NCBI GenBank assembly: GCA_017432665.1
Contig: JAFRIS010000022.1
Location: 1-35,145, forward strand
Source of the DNA: Bacilli bacterium
GTDB taxonomy: Bacteria > Bacillota_I > Bacilli_A > RF39 > UBA660
Length of the DNA: 35,145 nucleotides
Direction of reading: 5' to 3'
Each line of letters opens with the position of its first letter. The stretch's first letter is position 1. A program made the position numbers and the translations under genes. This document shows positions 24,901-32,258 of the stretch, one piece after another. The notes beneath the pieces were generated by a model. That model did no database searches and was not told the origin of the DNA. It worked only from the letters and a program-made list of their open reading frames with translations.

Positions 24901-26517
24901 TTTTCCGTTAGTATCAACAAATTTTCTACTTTGAATTTCTTTTTCTAACTCTAAAGATATTTCTTTTGCCTCATCTAAATTAGTAGCAAAATATCTAAAA
25001 GTACGATTATTATTCCAGTTATGTGGTGCTACTTTCATAAAGTCCCAATTTTCTTCGTTTTGATCATTAGTTAAAATAACTATCTTTAAATCTTCATAAC
25101 TATGATAAGCTAACATCTGAAGAATTAATCCTTCAATAAAGCCTTGTTTATTTAAACCAGTACCAATAATTGCGACTATATTCTTTTGGATAAAGTTAAG
25201 AGAAATAGGCACATTTTCCAAGACTTTAGAAGTAGACCCAATTTCATACACTTCTTTTAATAAGTCATCATCTTTTAATGAGAAATGTTCTTCAGGGGCA
25301 TTAATACTTCCACGAAGTTCGGTACTACCTACTCCCAATCTCAAATCAAGGAAGTCTTCCTGTTCTAATTCTCTTTCCCATAAACTTCTTTTCTTTTGAT
25401 AAATAATTTCTTTAGTTTGAGACAATGGTAAATAGTTATCAATTAAGATTTGTCGCTGAATCTTAATTTCCGTTTGGATTTTTTCTTTCTTACTCTCTAA
25501 ATATTCATGATATTTCTTTAATCTTTCTTCTTCTCTCTTTTTTCTTTGTTTCTTCTGATATCTTCTTTGTAATGTAGGCCACAAAAGCATGGTTGCTAAC
25601 ATAGCAAATGACATTAATAAAGTTGGGATAGCAGGTCCTAAATCCATAGTACCATTAATAACACCCATTAAAGCATTATATCCCATAGTCATAGACATCA
25701 TACCCATAGTAAGCATAGGTCCAATAGTGAATATGGCAGGTGTCTTATCTTCCTCTTCTTTTCCTGGAGGAGGATCAATAGTAATTACTGCATCTTCGAT
25801 ACCTGTTTTAAATCTCGGAGCACGATAAAAATAATCATCTTCTCTATAGAACTCAATTCCTTCTTCATCTGGATTATCAAATTCTTTTTGTTTTTGGACA
25901 AAGTCACCAACAACTTCAAAGGAAGTTTCGTTTATTTTTAGATGATTTATTATATTATTAATAATAATTGTATCTTTCATCACTACTATTTTTAATCCCA
26001 TGATGAAAACGATATCGCCATATTCTAATTCTCTAGATGTAATTGCTGAATTATTAACATATGTACCATATTTACTATTTAAATCATGAATTATCCAAGT
26101 TCCGTTATTATAAACTAGTTTAGCTTGTTGTCTAGAAACTAATGGATAATTATAAATAATATCTGCTCTATTGTCTGTACCGATTAAAAGTTCTGTTTTT
26201 CCAACAGGTCTTAGTTTCATAATGTTATTCTCAGATGATGGTGAACAATATAAAATAACAAACTCGTTATCAGTATTAATCTTTAAGAAGTATAGGCAAT
26301 AATCTCTTAAAATTGCTGAATCAACTTCTTTTTCACCTGACATAATTTTAGTTTCAAAGTCACTTTTTATTTTCCATTCACCGTTGTATTCTTCAACATT
26401 GATAAGGTTTCTAGTGTTCCCTAGATAATCGTTATCTGTGATCCAATAGTTACCAGCTACATTATTAGGTAATAAAAAGTTGTAGATTTTTTTCTTCTTG
26501 ATTAGTCTAACAATCAC
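21949..26517 (-). CDS. essC: EssC/YukB-type FtsK-SpoIIIE ATPase of the T7SS
   Basis: A 1522-residue T7SS motor of full length. Residues 1-85 and 87-185 form two FHA-type domains (second: GTDNRAD, SRQQ, NSKYGTYVNN); 260-315 hold two membrane segments, then a coiled coil. Three ATPase domains follow. D1 has Walker A GMTGSGKS (718-725) and Walker B IISDEF (837-842). D2 has Walker A GAAGSGKE (1066-1073) but a weak Walker B, VINNVE. D3 (1350-1522) has no Walker A (VIDPNSV). The start is GTG with GGGGTGAT upstream. It leads the locus; EssB, EssA and EsaA genes are not in the window. Confidence 0.95.
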   Translation of the reverse strand: MIVRLIKKKKIYNFLLPNNVAGNYWITDNDYLGNTRNLINVEEYNGEWKIKSDFETKIMSGEKEVDSAILRDYCLYFLKINTDNEFVILYCSPSSENNIMKLRPVGKTELLIGTDNRADIIYNYPLVSRQQAKLVYNNGTWIIHDLNSKYGTYVNNSAITSRELEYGDIVFIMGLKIVVMKDTIIINNIINHLKINETSFEVVGDFVQKQKEFDNPDEEGIEFYREDDYFYRAPRFKTGIEDAVITIDPPPGKEEEDKTPAIFTIGPMLTMGMMSMTMGYNALMGVINGTMDLGPAIPTLLMSFAMLATMLLWPTLQRRYQKKQRKKREEERLKKYHEYLESKKEKIQTEIKIQRQILIDNYLPLSQTKEIIYQKKRSLWERELEQEDFLDLRLGVGSTELRGSINAPEEHFSLKDDDLLKEVYEIGSTSKVLENVPISLNFIQKNIVAIIGTGLNKQGFIEGLILQMLAYHSYEDLKIVILTNDQNEENWDFMKVAPHNWNNNRTFRYFATNLDEAKEISLELEKEIQSRKFVDTNGKMELSQVDYHHYKPYYMIITDDYKLVRDIELVKDVSEMQVNYGFSMIVISPRLVNIPNECKTFISIGDKKSGVFESELVSNKQKEFVADFDPTLDMHECCKIIANIPIDIARENRTLPQSISFLEMYNVGMIDQLNILNRWKSNDPTKSLQAPVGVDKSRELFKLDLHEKAHGPHGLIAGMTGSGKSEFIITYILSMALNYHPYEVSFVLIDYKGGGLTGAFENKETGIKLPHLAGTITNLDTVEMNRSLASIQSELRKRQRLFNEARDKLNESTIDIYKYQSLYRRGLVDKPISHLFIISDEFAELKDQRPEFMDQLISTARIGRSLGVHLILSTQKPSGVVNDQIWSNSKFRICLRVQDKSDSMDMIKCPDAAELKTTGRFYLQVGYNELFAMGQAAWAGAQYYPTEKRKKKVDQAINIVDNVGGIIKSLDTKNNEIAAPSQGEEVTSIIRYIVDQARNENVSIDQLWLDRIPDVIYIDRLKEKYNYKATRNIINPIIGEYDDPDNQRQNILTLPLSADGNTIVFGAAGSGKELMLSSIIYSSISTHDTKEVNFYIMDFGAETLTMFKEAPHVGEVMLSNDEEKIANLFKFLAATIEERKKIFVDYNGSYDFYIHHGGKQIPMIVVVINNVEAFIETYADYEDILGQMTRDCLKYGVVFILSTNGPNTVRYRLRQNFKQNVVLQFNDPMDYSSVLPGVRKKEPSKSFGRGLIALDAIYEFQTAYSYTEEKMTDYIKVISNKLNEICDYKAIKIPILPEVVNQEFVSDYLGSINTVPAGVEKETLEIAAINLRDKYIYNITGDDITSEPQFLTGFINNILTINNTECLVIDPNSVLNDISSEKIKYGNDKIDELIAYFNKFHEEKNEEKNLFVMIIGMGSLLGKMDPTEKMDFTNLITSAKADGNIRLIVVDVIDTIKNLNFEPWYKGSTDLAEGIWLGNGISNQFTLKVTTNARVLRAEVEPGFGYVIKKGKAALTKLMSDE

Positions 26518-26553
26518 TAGAAATCACCCCATATTACTCCTATTCTATACTTC

Positions 26554-26582
26554 ATTATATCTTTTTTTAGAACATTTTACAA
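26554..26582 (-). promoter_or_regulatory. Promoter of the T7SS locus
   Basis: -35 TTGTAA (26577-26582), 17-base spacer and -10 TATAAT (26554-26559) on the minus strand. Confidence 0.7.
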
Positions 26583-26604
26583 TAATTTATCCTATTTTAT
26601 TACT

Positions 26605-26627
26605 AAAAAAAGAAGCATTGCTTCTTT
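26605..26627 (-). terminator. Terminator of the Nudix gene
   Basis: An 8-bp stem AAAGAAGC/GCTTCTTT (26609-26616 with 26620-26627, loop ATT) followed by a U run on the minus strand. Confidence 0.82.
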
Positions 26628-26633
26628 AATACT

Positions 26634-27071
26634 TTAAATATCTTTGTTAATAGATTTTAGAATCGTTAACATACTATCAGAAAAGACAATATCTTGACTT
26701 TTATTTTCCATCATATCAATGACTTTGGTGATTTCATACCATTTTACTTCAGATAATTCTTCTTTTTGAAGGACAAAATCATTTTCGTTTTTGTCAGTGT
26801 GTAATACATAGTATTTAGTAATATGCTTATCCTTAGAATCATCAACTAATTCTTTAATAAATACTAGTTCTAATTCTTCTTTAGAAATAATAAGCCCTAA
26901 TTCTTCATTTAATTCACGAACTGCTGCTGCTTCAAAATCTTCATCGAAGTCTTCTACATGACCAGAACATAATGCCCATTTATTAGGATGATGTTTTTTA
27001 GTAGAACTTCTTTTTTGTAATAAGATTTCTTTTTTATTATTTATTATGTATATAATTACTTCTCTATGCAT
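26634..27071 (-). CDS. Nudix hydrolase, IDI-like subgroup
   Basis: A 145-residue single Nudix domain. The Nudix box is SGHVEDFDEDFEAAAVRELNEELGL, seen in parts as GHVED, then E-x7-RELNEELG, with one more residue than GX5E between Gly and Glu. LLQKRSSTKKHHPNKWALCSGHV resembles the isopentenyl diphosphate isomerase-like Nudix proteins (YfcD type). It hydrolyses a nucleoside or other diphosphate; the substrate is unknown. The promoter carries two direct repeats (27120-27160), so expression may be regulated. Confidence 0.88.
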   Translation of the reverse strand: MHREVIIYIINNKKEILLQKRSSTKKHHPNKWALCSGHVEDFDEDFEAAAVRELNEELGLIISKEELELVFIKELVDDSKDKHITKYYVLHTDKNENDFVLQKEELSEVKWYEITKVIDMMENKSQDIVFSDSMLTILKSINKDI

Positions 27072-27119
27072 AGCATCAACTCATTTCTAATATTTCTTCT
27101 TTTTCATTTTAATTCGCTT

Positions 27120-27176
27120 TTGCCAAGTTAACTCGGTATTTATAATATATCGTTGCCAAGTATACCCGTCAATACT
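27120..27176 (-). promoter_or_regulatory. Promoter and two repeat sites ahead of the Nudix gene
   Basis: On the minus strand, -35 TTGACG (about 27167-27172) and a TATATT/TATAAA -10 region. Two copies of TTGCCAAGT (+ strand) lie at 27120-27128 and 27153-27161, 33 bases apart (about three helical turns). The first is the core of a near-palindrome CCAAGTTAACTCGG. One copy is in the spacer and one just past the -10. Likely operator pair. Confidence 0.55.
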
Positions 27177-27190
27177 TTTTAGATAAATTG

Positions 27191-27199
27191 TGATATAAT
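27191..27199 (+). promoter_or_regulatory. Extended -10 for the 209-residue protein
   Basis: TGATATAAT (TATAAT at 27194-27199) with no strong -35, 17 bases before the start codon. Confidence 0.55.
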
Positions 27200-27215
27200 T
27201 ATTTCGGTGATGAAA

Positions 27216-27845
27216 ATGCTAAGATATCATACTTTAAACTATTTAACTGAAAATATTTATACAATGAATGATAGTTATAGTGAAGAAGATATAAATTATG
27301 AATTAACTAGTTTCTTTGAAAAACTTATGAACAGGCGAAGAGGTACTGATATTGAAGATGGTTTACAAGCTGGTGGAGTTATTTTTGATGATAGAGCTGG
27401 ATTTAAGATAAGTGAAAGAGATGGCCATGCTTCTCATGCTCAAACTCAAGAAAATGTTTCACAATATCTTAATGGAGAATCAGCATTTTCAAGCGAAGAA
27501 GCTGTTGGAATGATTAGTTCTAGACGCAAAGATCCTAATTTATGGGCAAACATTACTAAGAATGGCTTTACTGTTAGAGTAGTTGCGACAAAAGAAACAT
27601 TAATATTCATTTTTAATACTGACAAATATAAAATAACTGAATTTCAAATAGATGTTATTTATGGTTTATTTAAACATATTAAACAAGCTTATGATGATGG
27701 GACTATTAAACATACATATGTTAACTATGCAACTAGTAGAAATAAACTTGTTTTTAATGAACATCTAAATATTGATGAACAACTAGAAAGATTAGAAGAA
27801 CATTTACTAAAACAAAAAGAAAGCTTTAATAAAAAGACTAGATAA
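27216..27845 (+). CDS. Unknown cytoplasmic protein, 209 residues
   Basis: Family not recognised. The start is the ATG at 27216, preceded by CGGTGATGAA; in-frame GTG (27207) and ATG (27210) lie in the ribosome site. The N-terminal half holds a polar, GDG-type stretch (RRRGTDIEDGLQAGG) and HASHAQTQENV; the C-terminal half has two beta strands (FTVRVVATKETLIFIFN) and a helical, glutamate-rich end. There is no signal peptide or membrane segment. It is divergent from the Nudix gene, with which it shares a 145-base control region. Confidence 0.72.
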   Translation: MLRYHTLNYLTENIYTMNDSYSEEDINYELTSFFEKLMNRRRGTDIEDGLQAGGVIFDDRAGFKISERDGHASHAQTQENVSQYLNGESAFSSEEAVGMISSRRKDPNLWANITKNGFTVRVVATKETLIFIFNTDKYKITEFQIDVIYGLFKHIKQAYDDGTIKHTYVNYATSRNKLVFNEHLNIDEQLERLEEHLLKQKESFNKKTR

Positions 27846-27859
27846 CTAGTCTTTTTTTT
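27831..27859. terminator. Bidirectional terminator
   Basis: An 11-bp stem AAAAAGACTAG/CTAGTCTTTTT with loop ATAA and a long U run on the + strand, between convergent genes. Confidence 0.9.
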
Positions 27860-27873
27860 TGTTTCATAGTTTA

Positions 27874-28668
27874 TTATTCAACATTTACTCCCTTACTAAG
27901 TGTCTTTTTGCATAAGCAACTCATTGCAAAGATAATTAATAAATATAGTACTGATGATAAAATAGCCAAAGTTTTGAAGGCCTCTACATTAACATTAATA
28001 GTAGCAGTTTTAAATAATTCCATTACTGATGAATCAAACAAACCATATACAAATACTAATCCAAGTATAATAGTTTGAGCTACTAAATAAATAATAAAGC
28101 CAAATAATACTGAAAAAGCTATTTTTCCATTGTTTCTTCTATGTCCTAGAATTATTCCGTAAAAACCGCATTGAATGGCATTAAATACTTCTAAAAATAC
28201 AACTATACAAAACATGGTAACAAAGAATGCTGTACTCATATTTAAGCCTGTTGTAATAGTTTTAACATAATTAGTAATTGCTGCCCAATTTTCTTTTGAA
28301 TAGTAAGTAATAAATAAACTAATTATTATAATTACAAAGCCTATTATAAAGAAGATTAGTGTTTGAATAAACTTTGAATTATATAAATCATTTTTAGTAA
28401 CTGGCAATGTATGTGTTAAATAAGCTTCATCTTTATATAAAGAATCTCTAAATCTAACCCAACTTCTCATCATAGTATTTATTAATACACTAGCAATCAT
28501 TGAGAACATACAACCAACACTTATTTGACCAAGTATTTTTATCATAACTGATTGATCAATATTAAATAGTATTCTAGTTGTTATGGCAAAGAATATAGAT
28601 AGTATATAGAATATTCCCATATTCTTAAGCATATATTTTAAATCATATTTTAATAATTTTACTAACAT
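27874..28668 (-). CDS. ABC transporter permease
   Basis: A 264-residue integral membrane protein with about six hydrophobic segments (around 15-33, 43-65, 103-126, 145-170, 188-215, 232-253). There are no conserved motifs beyond that, as usual for ABC-2 type permeases. Its ATG overlaps the stop of the ATPase gene by 7 bases. The GntR-ATPase-permease order is that of YtrA-type transporters, often induced by cell-wall stress. The substrate is unknown. Confidence 0.85.
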   Translation of the reverse strand: MLVKLLKYDLKYMLKNMGIFYILSIFFAITTRILFNIDQSVMIKILGQISVGCMFSMIASVLINTMMRSWVRFRDSLYKDEAYLTHTLPVTKNDLYNSKFIQTLIFFIIGFVIIIISLFITYYSKENWAAITNYVKTITTGLNMSTAFFVTMFCIVVFLEVFNAIQCGFYGIILGHRRNNGKIAFSVLFGFIIYLVAQTIILGLVFVYGLFDSSVMELFKTATINVNVEAFKTLAILSSVLYLLIIFAMSCLCKKTLSKGVNVE

Positions 28669-29366
28669 TTGAACATCCTCCTAAAGACTTCATCTATTGA
28701 TGATTTTTCTTTATTTCTAAGCTTATCTGCATCTTCCTGTAGTATAATTTCACCTTTATCAATAAATATTACTTCATCTAGAATTCTTTCAATATCAGAT
28801 ATTAAATGTGTAGAAATAATTACACTAGCTTTTTCATTAAAGTTAGAAAGTATTGTATCTAGTATATAATCTCTTGTAGCCGGATCTACTCCTCCAAGTG
28901 GCTCATCTAAAATATATAAATCAGCTTTTCTCGACATAACAAGAACTAATTGTACTTTTTCCTGCATTCCTTTACTCATCTTAGATAAGCGTTCATTAAT
29001 ATCTAAGTCTAAGTCTTTCAATAATTTCTTGGCTTTTTTATCATCAAAATTATCATAAAAATCTTTAAAGTATTCAATTACTTCTGATACTTTCATCTGC
29101 TTATTTAAATAAGTTCTTTCTGGCAAATAAGAAATTATTTTTTTAGTTTCTACTCCAATCTTTTTACCTTTAACTAATATTTCCCCAGATGTTGGAGTAA
29201 GCAAATCATTTATTAGTTTTATTAATGTAGTTTTTCCGGCACCATTCTTACCTAATAGCCCTACTATTTTACCCTTTGTTAGGCTGAAGTTAACATCCTT
29301 AAGAATTTCTTTATTATCAAAGGATTTATTTAATTCTTTTACTTCCAATAATTCCATATTATTCAT
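28662..29366 (-). CDS. ABC transporter ATPase
   Basis: A 234-residue ATPase with all motifs: Walker A GKNGAGKTT (about 37-45), a signature MSKGMQEKV (in place of LSGGQ), Walker B LYILDEP and the His switch STHLISD. It probably pairs with the permease encoded just downstream. The start overlaps the GntR stop by 8 bases. The signature change is common in the YtrB/EcsA-like group. Confidence 0.93.
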   Translation of the reverse strand: MNNMELLEVKELNKSFDNKEILKDVNFSLTKGKIVGLLGKNGAGKTTLIKLINDLLTPTSGEILVKGKKIGVETKKIISYLPERTYLNKQMKVSEVIEYFKDFYDNFDDKKAKKLLKDLDLDINERLSKMSKGMQEKVQLVLVMSRKADLYILDEPLGGVDPATRDYILDTILSNFNEKASVIISTHLISDIERILDEVIFIDKGEIILQEDADKLRNKEKSSIDEVFRRMFKC

Positions 29367-29718
29367 CTATCCCTTCTAAATATTTTATTGAATCAGCTTT
29401 GCCTAAACCAATCCTTTTCATTCCTTGAAAATAACTTTTAGCAAGAGTAATAGCATATTCATCTTTTAATCTTTCTATTACTTTCTCATCTTTTGTAACA
29501 TATTTACCATTCGTTCTTTCAGTATAGATGAGATTCATACTTTCAAGTTCAGCAAGCGCTTTTTGCATTGTATTTGGATTAACTTTAAAAGTAGTCGCAA
29601 ATTCTCTAACAGAAGGTAACTTATCTCCAGTTTTAAACACTCCTGAAATTAGATATATTTTCATATAATCTAATAATTGAATATATATTGGAATATTATT
29701 CTCAAAAGTAAACTCCAT
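29359..29718 (-). CDS. GntR-family regulator, YtrA subfamily
   Basis: A 119-residue repressor: an N-terminal winged helix (about 5-75) with the GntR signature GDKLPSVREFATTFKVNPNTMQKAL, and a short C-terminal helical tail instead of a ligand domain, as in YtrA. The start is the ATG at 29718, with AGGTGAAATT upstream; upstream codons run into the promoter. It is the first gene of the transporter operon and probably represses it through the palindrome over its own -10. Confidence 0.9.
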   Translation of the reverse strand: MEFTFENNIPIYIQLLDYMKIYLISGVFKTGDKLPSVREFATTFKVNPNTMQKALAELESMNLIYTERTNGKYVTKDEKVIERLKDEYAITLAKSYFQGMKRIGLGKADSIKYLEGIDE

Positions 29719-29746
29719 AATTTCACCTCGCTGTATCACTTAACTA

Positions 29747-29785
29747 ATACAATGATATTGTATACCAGAATTTATAATATGTCAA
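29747..29785 (-). promoter_or_regulatory. Promoter with palindromic operator of the GntR operon
   Basis: On the minus strand, -35 TTGACA (29780-29785), 17-base spacer and -10 TACAAT (29757-29762). A perfect inverted repeat ATACAAT-GAT-ATTGTAT (29747-29763) covers the -10. It is the likely autoregulatory site of the GntR protein. Confidence 0.7.
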
Positions 29786-29786
29786 C

Positions 29787-29810
29787 AAAAAAACCCGATA
29801 AAATCGGGTT
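29787..29810 (-). terminator. Terminator of the rplM-rpsI operon
   Basis: A 9-bp stem (29792-29800 with 29802-29810 region, AACCCGAT/ATCGGGTT) followed by a U run on the minus strand, 10 bases past the rpsI stop. Confidence 0.88.
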
Positions 29811-29820
29811 TGGAAACATA

Positions 29821-30246
29821 TTAACGTTTTGAGAATTGTGGAGCTCTACGAGCTTTCTTCAATCCTGGTTTCTTACGTTCTTTCTTACGTGAATCTCTTG
29901 TGATAAATCCTGCAACTTTAAGAGTTTTTCTAAAACTATTTTCTGAATCAGCTGGAGTAGTTTTATCATAATCAAGCAAAGCTCTTGTAATTCCTAAACG
30001 GATAGCTCCTGTTTGACCTTGAAAACCTCCACCTTTTACTTTAGCATCTACATCGAACATTTCTCTTGTATTAGTAATATCAAGAGGTTGACATAAATCC
30101 ATTACACAGATTTCAGAAGGAAAATATTCATGAACATCTCTACCATTTACTGTAATGTTACCTTTTCCAGAAGTTAATGTTACTCTTGCAACACTAGACT
30201 TTCTGTGACCAGTTCCAGTATAAACATTTTTCTTTTCTTTTGCCAT
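29821..30246 (-). CDS. rpsI: 30S ribosomal protein S9
   Basis: A 141-residue S9 with its conserved [12 protein letters not shown] start block, the [20 protein letters not shown] core and the basic C-terminus ending FSKR, which reaches the P-site tRNA. The length is normal. GGAGGG lies before the ATG; it follows rplM by 12 bases, the usual order. Confidence 0.98.
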   Translation of the reverse strand: MAKEKKNVYTGTGHRKSSVARVTLTSGKGNITVNGRDVHEYFPSEICVMDLCQPLDITNTREMFDVDAKVKGGGFQGQTGAIRLGITRALLDYDKTTPADSENSFRKTLKVAGFITRDSRKKERKKPGLKKARRAPQFSKR

Positions 30247-30258
30247 TACTTAACCCTC

Positions 30259-30690
30259 CTACTTAACATCAAGCACTTCTGGCTTTTGAGCCATTTGTTT
30301 GTGCTCGCTTCCTGCATATACAAATAGTTTTCCATACATTTGTCTTCCTAATCTATTGTGTGGAAGCATACCTTTTACAGCTCTTTCCACCATTTCTTCA
30401 GGATATTTTTCTCTCATTACTTTTGCAGTTCTTTCTCTTAATCCACCAGTATATTGTGAGTGATTATAATACATCTTGTTTTCTAATTTGTTACCAGTTA
30501 AGTTAACCTTACTAGCATTAACAATAATAATATAATCTCCACAATCAATATGTGGTGTATAAGTTGGTTTGTTCTTACCACGAAGATATGTAGCAGCTAA
30601 AGTAGCAACTCTACCTAAAGACTTACCTTCAGCATCAATTACATACCACTTACGTTCTACTGTTTCTTTTTTTTGCATATAACTTTTCAT
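30259..30690 (-). CDS. rplM: 50S ribosomal protein L13
   Basis: A 143-residue L13: [17 protein letters not shown], the [13 protein letters not shown] block, and [20 protein letters not shown]. The length is normal. AAAGGAG lies before the ATG, and a leader hairpin lies upstream. It is the first gene of the rplM-rpsI pair. Confidence 0.98.
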   Translation of the reverse strand: MKSYMQKKETVERKWYVIDAEGKSLGRVATLAATYLRGKNKPTYTPHIDCGDYIIIVNASKVNLTGNKLENKMYYNHSQYTGGLRERTAKVMREKYPEEMVERAVKGMLPHNRLGRQMYGKLFVYAGSEHKQMAQKPEVLDVK

Positions 30691-30710
30691 ATTTTTTCTC
30701 CTTTTACTTT

Positions 30711-30755
30711 AATTAGCTTTTCCCAGGAGCTAATTAGAGTGGGATTAATTAAATG
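30711..30755 (-). promoter_or_regulatory. Leader hairpin of rplM, candidate L13 leader
   Basis: An 8-bp stem AATTAGCT/AGCTAATT (30711-30718 with 30728-30735) with a loop containing CCTGGG, preceded by AATCCCACTC. This leader lies between the promoter and the rplM ribosome site, where L13 autoregulatory leaders occur in Bacillota. Position and hairpin are seen; the family match is from memory. Confidence 0.55.
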
Positions 30756-30766
30756 TACCAGTTGTA

Positions 30767-30795
30767 ATTATACTAAAAAAAGTATTAAAAATCAA
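30767..30795 (-). promoter_or_regulatory. Promoter of rplM-rpsI
   Basis: -35 TTGATT (30790-30795), 17-base spacer and -10 TATAAT (30767-30772) on the minus strand, inside the terminator of truA. Confidence 0.7.
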
Positions 30796-30803
30796 TACTT
30801 TTT
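30775..30803 (-). terminator. Terminator of the truA unit
   Basis: An AAAAGTATT/AATACTTTT stem with a 7-base loop and a U run on the minus strand. It overlaps the rplM -35, so termination and initiation share the same DNA. Confidence 0.7.
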
Positions 30804-30810
30804 CCTTTAT

Positions 30811-31551
30811 TTACATAGTTTTATAGCGAACTTCTACCAAATATAAACCCTCTGCTGGTGCGGTTTTACTAGCTTTAGTTCGATCTTTCTTTAAAATTAT
30901 CTCTTGTACTTCGTTTGGTTTGATCTTTTCTTCACCAATTTTTATTAATAAGCCTACCATATTTCTTACTTGATAACGTAAAAAACCATTGCCAGTAAAG
31001 GTAATTATAATTTTACCATGATCTTCTTTAATAACTGCTTTAGTTATCTTTCTAATACAGTTTTCTTTATCTTTATTATCAGTCACAAATGATCTAAAAT
31101 CATGTTCTCCTATGAAATATTTAATTGCTTCTTTCATTTTTTCTACATTTAATTTGTAATTATATTGAAAAACATAATTTCTTTCTAATGGATTATATTC
31201 ATTAGTATTAATAATATATTGATATGTCTTACTTTTAACATTATATCTAGCATGAAATGTATCACTAACTACTCTAGTTTCAATTACATGAATATCATCA
31301 GGTAAATTAGAGTTCATTGCTCTTTTTAATTTCTTTTCAGTAATATTAACATCAATATCCGCATGACCATATTGAGCTAAAGCATGAACTCCTTTATCAG
31401 TTCTTCCTGTCGCTACTAAATTAGTCTTTTTACCATTATTAATCTTAGTTAATGCTAATTCCATCTTTTCTTGAATAGTTTCTCGCCCTTTTTGAGATTG
31501 GAATCCACTATAATTTGAGCCATCATATGAAAACTTAATTAAATATCTCAT
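30811..31551 (-). CDS. truA: tRNA pseudouridine synthase A
   Basis: A 246-residue TruA, which makes pseudouridine at positions 38-40 of the tRNA anticodon arm. The catalytic Asp52 is in ATGRTDKGVHA; other blocks are YDGSNYSGFQ at the N-terminus, FHARYNVKSKTYQY and GNGFLRYQVRNMVG. The length is normal. It starts 8 bases after the second ECF-like ATPase gene, where ecfT would be expected in the standard order. Confidence 0.97.
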   Translation of the reverse strand: MRYLIKFSYDGSNYSGFQSQKGRETIQEKMELALTKINNGKKTNLVATGRTDKGVHALAQYGHADIDVNITEKKLKRAMNSNLPDDIHVIETRVVSDTFHARYNVKSKTYQYIINTNEYNPLERNYVFQYNYKLNVEKMKEAIKYFIGEHDFRSFVTDNKDKENCIRKITKAVIKEDHGKIIITFTGNGFLRYQVRNMVGLLIKIGEEKIKPNEVQEIILKKDRTKASKTAPAEGLYLVEVRYKTM

Positions 31552-31559
31552 AAGCCCTC

Positions 31560-32258
31560 CTATACATGTTTATAAATATCTTTAATAATATCTCTAATAT
31601 CATTATGATAATCTATTTTTACATTATACTTTTTCTTTGCTTTATATGTAAATTCTACTATTTCAGGTACCTTAATATTGTTTTTAATTAGAGCATCAAC
31701 ATCCTCTAATACTCTTCTAGTACCCTCCATAATAAGTTTTTTATTCTGTATTATTATCACATAATCAGTATATTTATATAAAACATTACTATCATTTGTA
31801 ATAAATACTGCAGTTTTATTAAATTTTTCTTTAATCTTTCCAAGAAAAATCATTAATTTCTTTTGATTTTTTAAATCCAGCTTAGTAAAAGGTTCTTCAA
31901 ATACTAAAATATCTGGATTAGAAAGTAAAGCTATCGCGATTTGTAGTAGTTTTTTCTCTGATTCTGATAAAGTAGTTACATTTCTATCAATGTCTATTTT
32001 ATTTAAACCTACTATTCTCAAAGAATCTTTAATTTTCTTTGCCTTATCTCTTAAAATCAAGTTCTTTCTTTCTACTTCTCCAGTCATATATTCATAAACT
32101 GTATTATCAAAGTAATTATATTGAAAATCTTCTCCAATAATGCTTACTTTATCTTCTGCAGATAAAAGATTTATTATTTCTTTTCTATCATCAGTAATAA
32201 TACCGTTTATACCACTATCTTTAATATTGAAAACCAGTTTATTTTTCTTTATTTCCAT
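31560..32258 (-). CDS. Degenerate EcfA2-like ATPase without a Walker A motif
   Basis: A 232-residue EcfA2 (CbiO) relative by position and by its C-terminus (NNIKVPEIVEF...). The ATPase motifs are damaged: the P-loop region reads SGINGIITDDRKE (about 15-27), with no G-x4-GK-T; the signature is LSESE (97-101); the H-loop His is Asn155 (FITND). The Q-loop Gln46 and a Walker B with a Glu pair (VFEEP, Glu122) remain. It should not bind ATP normally. It overlaps the EcfA1-like gene by 10 bases. The frame is intact, which argues for a retained role rather than decay. Confidence 0.85.
   Translation of the reverse strand: MEIKKNKLVFNIKDSGINGIITDDRKEIINLLSAEDKVSIIGEDFQYNYFDNTVYEYMTGEVERKNLILRDKAKKIKDSLRIVGLNKIDIDRNVTTLSESEKKLLQIAIALLSNPDILVFEEPFTKLDLKNQKKLMIFLGKIKEKFNKTAVFITNDSNVLYKYTDYVIIIQNKKLIMEGTRRVLEDVDALIKNNIKVPEIVEFTYKAKKKYNVKIDYHNDIRDIIKDIYKHV

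Noticed and set aside
15081-29763. Same regulator for the palindromes at 15081 and 29747 (shared ATACA/TGTAT half-sites)
   Set aside because: Distances between the half-sites differ (4 versus 7 bases), so one dimer is unlikely to bind both.
31560-32258. Calling the EcfA2-like gene a pseudogene
   Set aside because: The frame is intact with a good ribosome site and coupled overlap; only motifs are lost, so it is listed as a degenerate CDS.
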